Positions 56,953-64,000 of a stretch of DNA of 64,000 nucleotides are shown here, one piece after another. How positions within the stretch are numbered: position 1 is the first letter of the stretch; each line of letters begins with the position of its first letter. This DNA comes from Erythrophleum ivorense (Eukaryota; Streptophyta; Magnoliopsida; Fabales; Fabaceae): the NCBI GenBank assembly GCA_026724425.1, contig JAIUCV010001108.1, positions 62,001 to 126,000 of the forward strand, written 5' to 3'. The notes beneath the pieces were generated by a model that saw only the letters and a list, made by a program, of their open reading frames with translations, was not told the DNA's origin and ran no database searches. The translations under genes were made by a program, and so were the position numbers.

Positions 56953-57865
56953 CTACCCCGAGAAAGAATCTAACCGTGCAAGGAAAAGACGCCTTTTCCC
57001 CAAGATCATCCAAAAGGCGGATAACTCTGGAAAGTTTGTAGTTCCATGTTCTATTAATGAAGTTAATCTCACCGATTCTCTTTGTGACACAGGAGCTAAT
57101 GTCAACATCATGTCAAAAAAGATTGCAGACGAGATAGGCCTTACCAACATCCAACCTTCATCCATCTCTATCAACTATGCCGATTCATTCTCGCAAACAC
57201 CTTACGGTTTCATCCCGGACGTGATGGTACGACTTGGAAACTGTTCTATTCCTACCGACTTTCAAATAGTGGAAATGAGAGAAAGTAGCCATAGACCCCT
57301 CATCCTTGGCACCCCTTTTCTATCAACCGTTGGAGCCATTTTCGATTTTTCCAAGCGGAGGATCTCATTTAACAAGGTGAATAAAGAGATGTTCTTCCCC
57401 ATGTGTTCAACAAAGAACCCATCAGTTGATATGGTGCAAGAGAATAAGATCATCCCCAAGCCTCCAGAACAAGAGAAAATCCTGTCCAGCTTGCCCAGCA
57501 AAGACCTTGCCCACCAGCCCAAGCAACTTGCCCCAGAAGCAAGAAGTAAGACTACAGCATCACCTAAACATACACCAAAAGGACCGATCAAGGACAAGAC
57601 CGGGACAGAGACCATTAAGAAGGTTAAGCAACCTAAAGGATTTGCAAAAGTTAGGATTCTCCTCCAGGAAAAGCTGAATAATGAAACTTTGGAAGGATTC
57701 AAGGAAAAGTTTGCTAACACTATGAAACTTTTTCCTATGGCTGAAGTGCCCCGGGACAAGCATGGAGAGATTGTCTATCCCGCCGTGAATCATCCTCCTG
57801 ATATAAATCCCAAGAAGAATGATCTTGATGGACAAAAAGTTCCATTGATCACTACCCTCTCTTAA
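56953..57865 (+). CDS. Athila protease and C-terminal tail (3' part of gag-PR, element A)
   Basis: Continues the frame of 26137-27761 after skipping element B and its duplication. Protease core GKFVVPCSINEVNLTDSLCD with intact catalytic D-T-G (LCDTGANVNIMSKKIADEIGL), then PLILGTPFLSTVGAIFDFSK. A Lys/Pro-rich tail follows, ending in PLITTLS and TAA at 57863-57865. RT would normally come next; instead a conserved stem-loop starts 18 bases on. The part is open and undamaged. The tail after PR does not resemble RT and I cannot assign it. Confidence 0.87.
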
Positions 57866-57882
57866 ATCCTAAAGAGCATTAC

Positions 57883-57930
57883 GGTCAAGCTAAAGACCTT
57901 AAACAAGCGCTGTATGGGAGGCAACCCATA
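57883..57930 (+). promoter_or_regulatory. Conserved post-stop stem-loop element (element A)
   Basis: GGTCAAGCTAAAGACCTTAA, ACAAGCGCTG, then TATGGGAGGCAACCCATA (57913-57930; 6-bp stem, 6-nt loop). AAG|GTAACA right after it could serve as a splice donor. Confidence 0.78.
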
Positions 57931-58977
57931 AGGTAACACCTTTAAATTTCAGTTTTTAGTTTTAGTTTTACTTTGTTTTCTTTGTTTTCTTTTAGCAGGA
58001 TAGGATAGAATGGATATCACAATGGTGCAAGGGGAACATAGAAGTGGAGCCGCCAAGCCGTTTGGGTCGACCAAACACGTTCGGGCAGGGACTCCTAGAG
58101 GTTCGGTCGACCGGTCGACCAAAACACCCCGAGTCGACCGAACAAATCGACCAAACAGCAAACCATCCGCCCAAAATCAAGATAAGCTTCTCCTTCTCCT
58201 TCCCACTTAAATTGAACCGGTTTTAACCAAACCAAACCGATTTTTCTAAACCAAAATCGATTTTAGGAAGGATTTAAAGAGATTTTTGAGATTGAAAACA
58301 CCACTTTTCATTCTCTTCTCCAAAGAAAAACTTTTTGAAAACCCTAACCTCCATTGAAAGACCTTCATAAAAAATTTTCTTTAAAACTTTGATATTTCTT
58401 CAATTGGATTTCGATTTTAGCTCTCCCAATCCCCAATCTCTTCTTCCAACACAAGGTATAATCTCTAAAACCCAATATCTATGATTTTACACAATCCACA
58501 CATATGAGAGAGTTTCTTGACTAAGCTTTTGTTTAAACTTGCAATTTTTGCTCCTAATAGACTTGTCTTAAGCTTATTTGTGTGAAATCAATGTGGTTTA
58601 GAGAATATAACATTCTAATTTCAATTTTTGAATAGTTTTTCACAAAACTTATTTTGGGTATTCAAAACCTTTGATTCAATAATGAAATTAGGGTATTCAT
58701 TGCTTAAACACCTAGAATATCTTTAGGATTTGTGATTTATAACTTTATTATAGCATGATTAGCTTATGAATTTCGAAATTTTGAGTTATATCATAGCATG
58801 AACAGTAAATCCGAAAATAGCTAGGACTTTGAACCTTGAAAAGATGATTGTTCACTTGATTGGTTTTATGAGGCTTGATTTGAGTTGATATTATACTTAT
58901 CCCCTACTCTTTTCTTCCAACAAACTTTAAGGACACAAACTCATGTCTCTTGGTGAGAATTTGTTTTTGTAGGTACC
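57931..58977 (+). other. Element A env leader / probable intron
   Basis: No gene. Contains CAGGGACTCC next to GGTCGACCGGTCGACC repeats (58055-58150), the same words as in the element A LTR. AT-rich afterwards, ending TTTTTGTAG|GTACC just before the env-like ATG, a plausible splice acceptor. Confidence 0.6.
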
Positions 58978-60462
58978 ATGGCAAGAACAAAGCTAACTGA
59001 GGCAATAAGGAAGAAGGATGTCGCTTTAGAGCCACCAAGGAAACAAATCAAACTAAATGCAAACCCAAGCCTCACTGAACGAGTAACCACATCGAAATCA
59101 GCAATCAAAACCAACGAAAAAGGCAAGGAAATCGAGGAGCATTCAAGTGATTCCGATAATCAACCCCTTGTCAAGTTTATCAACCATCCTATTCAATGCA
59201 ATGGAGAGTATGGAACGGCAATGGAAAGAGTCATCATTGAACCATGTGTGACAATGGATAATCACACTCTTGATCTCCTCAACATCAGGAGTGATGTCAT
59301 ATGGCACCTAAAGAAGCTAGGAATGCGCAAGTTTTTCAAGATAGATTGCAAGGAGTACACTGAACTTACAAGAGACTTCCTCTCCACCGTCACTCTCGCC
59401 TTCCCCAACAACAATGATGATCAGCCCGCCGGCAATGGGATACTTTTCTTCACAATTGGTGATCAAAGTGGTCGGATATCCATCGCCACCATTTGCAAGC
59501 TTTTTGGTTTCGCCAATGAGACCTCTCATGACTTCAAGGAGAACCACCTCACTCGTGATAATGATTTCTCCAACTGGACACACTTCGCTGATGAACCGTT
59601 CCTCGCTTCCCGATCAAAGGTTTCACGAATCTCTCATCCGGCAATCCGCTATGTGCACCGCCTCATCACCACCACTCTACAGTGCAAACCGGAAACCAGC
59701 AAAGTCACAGCAGACGAGTTCTACATCCAGACAACGCCCTTCTTCCGCTACAAATACAATGCAAACCTTGGTCTTTTGTTTGCAAAAACACTTGTCAATG
59801 TGAAGCTTTTGGCACGGCACACCGACAACAAGAAGGTTGTTGTGCGTTTTGGGAGACTTATCACAACAATTGTCAACCATTGCAAGATTGACATCTCACA
59901 TTACCAGCCCAGTAACAACGCCGCTCCTTTAGACCTCACAGCCCTTCAACATATTCGTTTCCTAAATGGCTGGACAAAGAACCCAACCCAGTTTTGCTAT
60001 GTATGCCCCATTGGAACGTCTGACACCGCGCTTGTGCAACTACCTAGTGACGACCTCCCACTCCTCAGCTCCGGTGCTGTTACATTCTCACCACCACCAG
60101 AGAGGTACTTCATTGAAACCCCTGAATCACCGCGCTACCAGATAAACACCTACTATCTCACGCAGAGGACCATGAGGGCAAGGCGTCCCATTCGGAACAT
60201 AAACGTTATGACAGCCAGCCAAGCTGCCAGCCAGGCTTTAGACCGCCTTGGCCATCTGGAGAGAACCGTCCAGTGCCAATCCCGCTTCATCTCGCGCCTC
60301 ATCCGTGTTGTTCGCCACATCGCTCCCGATCGCCTTTTCCGCCCTTCCACATCAACCCATGAGCTAGACCTTGGAGAGTTCTCACTCACCTCTACACTTG
60401 GCTCTGATGAAGACTCTACCGACGAGGAGGAGAGCGCGGCCAGCCCTTACACCTCCACCTAG
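58978..60462 (+). CDS. Athila env-like / ORF-1 protein, intact (element A)
   Basis: 494 codons, ATG at 58978 (ACCATGGCA context), stop at 60460-60462. Basic N-terminus (RKKDVALEPPRKQIK), conserved central region (GNGILFFTIGDQSGRISIA, SRISHPAIRYVHRLITTTL, GRLITTIVNHCKIDISHY), and an acidic tail (DEDSTDEEESA). The HPAIRYVHRLI signature is shared with the element D ORF. By position after gag-pol this is the Athila env-like / ORF-1 family; an envelope role has been proposed for the group, but I see no signal peptide or membrane span here, so the role is open. The ORF is undamaged, which suggests recent selection or recent insertion. Confidence 0.85.
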   Translation: MARTKLTEAIRKKDVALEPPRKQIKLNANPSLTERVTTSKSAIKTNEKGKEIEEHSSDSDNQPLVKFINHPIQCNGEYGTAMERVIIEPCVTMDNHTLDLLNIRSDVIWHLKKLGMRKFFKIDCKEYTELTRDFLSTVTLAFPNNNDDQPAGNGILFFTIGDQSGRISIATICKLFGFANETSHDFKENHLTRDNDFSNWTHFADEPFLASRSKVSRISHPAIRYVHRLITTTLQCKPETSKVTADEFYIQTTPFFRYKYNANLGLLFAKTLVNVKLLARHTDNKKVVVRFGRLITTIVNHCKIDISHYQPSNNAAPLDLTALQHIRFLNGWTKNPTQFCYVCPIGTSDTALVQLPSDDLPLLSSGAVTFSPPPERYFIETPESPRYQINTYYLTQRTMRARRPIRNINVMTASQAASQALDRLGHLERTVQCQSRFISRLIRVVRHIAPDRLFRPSTSTHELDLGEFSLTSTLGSDEDSTDEEESAASPYTST

Positions 60463-60588
60463 GCACCCACACTTCACTCGGTATTCGGTGCAATGGACAC
60501 CTAACTCCATTTTCTATCCTTATCTTATTTTAATGAATTTCTTTTTATTTTTTTATTGAGTCTGTTTTCCTCTCACCCTTAATTTGAT
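60463..60588 (+). other. Short spacer after env-like ORF
   Basis: Pyrimidine-rich spacer with no gene between the env-like stop and the internal hairpin-polypurine site. Confidence 0.5.
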
Positions 60589-60628
60589 TTGCTTTCACCC
60601 AGACGGTGCAAGTTAAGTCTGGGGGGAG
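60589..60628 (+). promoter_or_regulatory. Internal stem-loop plus polypurine tract (element A)
   Basis: TTGCTTTCACCCAGACGGTG pairs CACC with GGTG and TTG with CAA (60589-60611), then AAGTCTGGGGGGAG (60615-60628). Located 127 bp after the env-like stop and ~960 bp before the 3' LTR. Confidence 0.75.
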
Positions 60629-61552
60629 TTTTATCCTTTACCAATGTAATCTTTTTCTTTTCTTATATTTTTATGTCCTTTTCTTATGTTTTCATGTTTT
60701 ATTGAGTCAAAACCTTAGTTGGAAATTATGATTTATCTCTATGATTCTCCGGTGTTGTGCTAACAATCTATGACCCTAGAGCGGACATCAGTTGCAGACA
60801 TAAGCCTAACAGAACCTCTAACGGTGGATCGACCTACTGACTTGGCAACATTTCTAAGGTACCCGGACAATCTAACGTTAACTCCACCCTAACCAATCTA
60901 GTTTTTCTTGTCAAGGGACTTGGCATACATATGAGTCGTTCCTCACTTGATCTCAAAAGGGTGTGTCCAATACAAAGTGCAGTTCTCCTCTCTCTCAGAA
61001 AAATAAAAATCAAAAGATTTTAAGCACAAGGAAAACGTGTAAGCAAGAGGAATGCATACGTCTGCACCTTCTTGTCTTATGGAGACCTACCAAAAACAAG
61101 GAAAAAGCAAAAGCCTATCCTATGTTATTCCCAAAAAAAAAGAAAAAGAAAAGGGAAGAAGGATCGATAGAAAAAATAAAATGATACCCTAGAAAAGTAG
61201 GGAAAGATCGATCCTTCAAAAGAAAAGAGAGAGGAAAAAAACTCAAAAGCTTCAAAAAGGACTATCCTGGAGAGACTCAAGTGGGCAAGAACAAGTGCTT
61301 AATGATCGATATTCCCTTGATAAAGACTGCACGTTTTAAATTTATGCAAGGAGTTAACAATGGAAAGTCTGGAGTGCTGGATGAGACTAGTTGAGTTTGG
61401 TATGGTTCGCTAAGCCTGCCGAGCATTATGTGAAGCTAGTCTAACATTGGTTATGTTTTTAGTGGAATACAGGAGAGGAAGCCACCACAGGTTTCTCAAA
61501 AAGGATAAGGAGTTTCTACGTTTTCAAACCTCTTTGTCTTATTTGGATTCTA
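60629..61552 (+). other. Element A 3' non-coding region
   Basis: No gene. Shares TTATTGAGTCAAAA and AATTATGA with the matching region of B (48115-48150), and has A-rich tracts (61130-61240). The short frame at 60963-61184 is low-complexity. Confidence 0.55.
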
Positions 61553-61591
61553 TTTGCTTGAGGACAAGCAAAGATCTAAGTCTGGGGGAGT
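61553..61591 (+). promoter_or_regulatory. Terminal stem-loop plus polypurine tract (element A)
   Basis: TTTGCTTGAGGACAAGCAAA (61553-61572), perfect 8-bp stem, then GATCTAAGTCTGGGGGAGT abutting the 3' LTR at 61592. Confidence 0.88.
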
Positions 61592-63473
61592 TGATATACC
61601 CCTATTTTGTACCCTTTTTACATGGTTTTACTATGCTTTTTATAAGTTTTTTAAAGGCTTTTTGATCTAAAAAGGTAGTTTTTATTGATTTATAGTACTT
61701 AGAGTCTAAACAGGTCAAAAGATGCATTTTGGAGCAAAACACAAGATTTGGACTTCATGACCGCTCCAGGACGTAGCATCAACTTTGGAAGGGCGTTAAA
61801 GACATTCTACTCAATGGAATTCATAAAATCCACTTCGCTACGATGCCTACATGAGTTAGATTTGCAATGCAACTAGGATCACTCAGTTTGGTCGAGTAGA
61901 TTGGGAGATATCTCTATTTCCGTGAGACATATCGAAGGAGCTTTCTTGGACTGCTTCAATACATCAAACGGGAAGCAACGGCATGGAACCTTAAACTCAA
62001 CGGATATAAATGAAACTCGGAACCAATATAGCCAGATGAGTTAGTGTTCCAATGCAGTTGGAATTATGCAATTTGGATGAGCAGTTTAGAAGATATCACG
62101 TTTTGACCGAAGAGTGGTCTAGACAGCCGAAAACCGGACACATCAGCCATCCACATCCGTTCGACCAAAGCCGGTCGGACAGGGACTCCATGGCCCTCGT
62201 CCGACCCGACCTTCCTTCATGACGACGACCATCCGGTCGACCGAAGCCGGTCGGACAGGGACTCCAAGGCTCCCGTCCGACCCAACCTTTCTTCACCATC
62301 CCACGCGCGCTCGACCGCCCCGCTCGACCCAGATGCCATCCCAACCGACCAGTCGACCGCCCCGCTCAACCCAGACGCCATCCCGACCGACCGGTCGACC
62401 GCCCCGCTCGACCACCGACTCTCCCGGTCGACCCGACCCCGCGAACACAAGCCCAATTATGCAATTTCAACAATTCTCAGCCCGTTTCACCTAAACCGAC
62501 CTTGGAAGACCTAGGGCACTATAAATACACTTTTTTAGCCTCATTAGAACAGAGAGACACAACAGAGCCGCACAGGAGAGGAGCCACAAGAGAGGGCCGC
62601 ACTAGGGAGATCCCCTTAGAGGGATTCTCCATTGTTTTACTTCCTTCTCATTGTTTTCCTTAGGGAGAAGATCCCTTCTTTGTATCTCAATATAGAGAAG
62701 ATTCCTAAACCCTGTTCTCCTTATAATAATATGATTTCTTTCTCAGATTTGTGCTTGTCTACTTGCATCATGATTGAGTAGATTTCTAGTTAGGTTTTAG
62801 GGTTTCAAAGAGTTCATATGCTGATTATGATTTGATGAATTAACTAGGGATATCATTAGAGTCTTTGTCTCGTTTTGTTCACTTATTAATGCTGATTGCT
62901 TTACCGCGCATCTAGCAATCCGATCCTAGGTTGATTTGAGCCACGGAAGTGCTGTATCATTCGCCGGACCTATTCTTTGACAAGCTAGGTTTCTTAGACT
63001 GCGGAAGTTGATTTACTAAGCCTAGTGAACTGTATCAGAACCTGATCGATTTAATGCTTGATTAACTATCTAAGGACATACCGAAAGTTTAGCGATTAGA
63101 TAAGTTATCATAGGAGTCGGAGCCACGGAAGTGGAAAGATTTATTTTCGTGTTTTGTGTTCTAGACGGATCTTACATCCCATATCCCTACATAGATAGAA
63201 ATCAATCATCAAACTTATCATCTATGAATCTCTGCGAATTACCTATTGCCTAGCGTCTCTTTCATATTGAACTTACACCATTTTACTTTGCTGTCATTTA
63301 GTTTAGTTAATTAGTATCTTAAAACCCGAAATCCCCTCATTTGTCCTAGCTTGATTAGACTCGCATAGCTCGTAGTGCACTTATCTGCTCCTTGTGTTCG
63401 ATACCCGTTACTACTATCGATCTGTGCACTTGCAGAAAAGGGATAGAAATTGGGAAAAGTTTAATCCCCATCA
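61592..63473 (+). repeat. Element A 3' LTR (1882 bp)
   Basis: TGATATACCCC...TTAATCCCCATCA; TATA box TATAAATA at 62520-62527; hairpin modules at 62173-62206 and 62249-62282. Same length as the 5' LTR. Followed by GTCTT (63474-63478). Confidence 0.93.
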
Positions 63474-63478
63474 GTCTT

Positions 63479-64000
63479 GATACGAGAAGACCGAGGGATC
63501 CAGAAACCAATCTTCTACGTGCGTCAAAGCCTGACAGACGCGGAAACGAGGTACCCTCAGACGGAGAAACTTGCGCTCGCGGTTGTGGTGTCGGCTCAGA
63601 AATTACGTCCTTATTTCCAGTCACATTCAATCGTGGTCCTGACGGCAATGCCTCTAAGAACAATTCTACACAGCCCGAGCCAATCCGGAAGGCTAGCAAA
63701 ATGGGCAATCTAGCTGAGCGAATATGACATCGAATATCGAAGCCGAACGAGTGCGAAATCACAAGTATTGGCTGATTTTTTGATCGAACTACCCATCAGC
63801 ACAAGTGAGGAGCCCAACCTTCCTACAACGTGGCTGCTACACATTGACGACTCGTCATCGAAGCAAGGCGACGGAGTCGGAATTCGACTTACCTCGCCGA
63901 CAGGCGAAATCTTGCAGCAATCGCTCCGTCTAAACTTTGGTGCATCGAATAACGAAGCAGAGTACGAAGCCTTGATAGCCGGACTAAGGCTCGCGCTCGG
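63479..64000 (+). pseudogene. Tat RNase H and start of second RNase H (element E)
   Basis: Continues 23834-24092: LIREDRGIQKPIFYVRQSL, DAETRYPQTEKLALAVVV, SQSGRLAKWAI, an in-frame stop near 63717, LSEYDIEYRSRTSAKSQVLA (end of first RNase H), then LLHIDDSSSKQGDGVGI (63832-63885) and NNEAEYEALIAGLRLALG (63949-64000), giving the D and E of the second, Tat-specific RNase H. Truncated by the window end. Confidence 0.87.

Larger units (their letters stand above)
44033..57054. repeat. Tandem array of ~6364-bp units spanning D, B and A
   Basis: Two almost identical units, 44328-50691 and 50692-57054, preceded by the tail of a third (44033-44327). Each unit: D RT-PR-gag on the minus strand, truncated LTR D, B spacer, whole LTR B, then 107 bp of element A PR sequence. 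The last unit's 107 bp are A's native sequence. The offset between copies is 6364 bp, dropping to 6363 after a one-base difference near 48430. Carrying of host flank excludes transposition; this is segmental tandem duplication. Confidence 0.92.
24093..63473 (+). mobile_element. Element A: Athila-type retrotransposon lacking RT/RH/IN
   Basis: Two 1882-bp LTRs (24093-25974, 61592-63473), duplication GTCTT (24088-24092, 63474-63478), tRNA-Asp primer site and a 3' polypurine tract. Skipping element B, the coding part is one gag-PR frame (26137-27761 plus 56953-57865, about 845 codons), a conserved stem-loop, a ~1-kb leader, an intact env-like ORF and a ~1.1-kb 3' region. There is no RT, RNase H or integrase between PR and the stem-loop. 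Matching LTRs and open frames point to relatively recent movement, which must have relied on polymerase in trans. Confidence 0.9.
16561..64000 (+). mobile_element. Element E: degenerate Tat-type Ty3/gypsy, runs off window
   Basis: Plus-strand Tat element: 5' LTR 16561-17047, tRNA-Asn primer site, gag, PR, RT, RNase H and the start of a second RNase H at 63479-64000. It is interrupted by solo LTRs at 18492-20019 and 22138-23828 and by element A at 24093-63473, each with exact 5-bp duplications, and reads through correctly once these are skipped. Several frameshifts and stops show that it is dead. Integrase, antisense ORF and 3' LTR should lie beyond 64000. Confidence 0.88.

Overview
This window is plant nuclear DNA made almost entirely of nested LTR retrotransposons. 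I found no ordinary host gene. The families are Ty3/gypsy Athila (gag-PR, env-like ORF, tRNA-Asp primer site), Tat (second RNase H, antisense ORF, tRNA-Asn primer site) and a Tekay/Del-type chromovirus with a chromodomain. That mix and the insertion density suggest pericentromeric heterochromatin of a dicot, most likely a Brassicaceae; the species is inferred only from element types. Element names A-H are mine.

Left part (1-16560). A foldback repeat rich in GTAGACCT (29-760) is followed by an old, inverted and broken Tat element (H). H's PR-RT half lies on the minus strand (10352 down to 1409) and its RNase H-integrase half plus an antisense ORF lies on the plus strand side (12067-16425). Into H inserted a deleted Athila relative (F, 1443-4711, TSD CAATG), a truncated chromovirus (G, 5625-10259, TSD CTGAT), a 5'-truncated Athila-type LTR (10395-12066) and a minus-strand LTR fragment (16426-16560).

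Right part (16561-64000). A second, degenerate Tat element (E, plus strand) starts with its 5' LTR and runs off the window end. It is split by two solo LTRs (18492-20019, TSD GTTGC; 22138-23828, TSD GCCGT) and by Athila-type element A (24093-63473, TSD GTCTT). A has two 1882-bp LTRs, an intact gag-PR frame and an intact env-like ORF, but no RT, RNase H or integrase. Inside A's gag-PR frame sits element B (27762-56947, TSD GAAGT), another pol-less Athila relative. B's 5' LTR holds element C (28312-32196, minus, TSD AGCAA), a complete gag-only Tat-like element. B's 3' spacer holds element D (36030-47441, minus), the only Athila here with RT/IN pol sequence. The D-B-A boundary was then tandemly multiplied in ~6.36-kb units that carry 107 bp of A's own sequence.

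How the parts may work together: A, B and C keep cis signals (LTRs, primer sites, polypurine tracts) without a polymerase, so they must have been copied in trans, plausibly by D-like and Tat-like autonomous relatives. Comparing A, B and D exposes conserved RNA-scale structures: a ~48-nt element with a stem-loop just after the gag-PR/pol stop codon, and a stem-loop immediately 5' of each of two polypurine tracts. The Athila-type LTRs also carry a repeated 34-nt hairpin upstream of the TATA box. These are the most interesting signals in the window.
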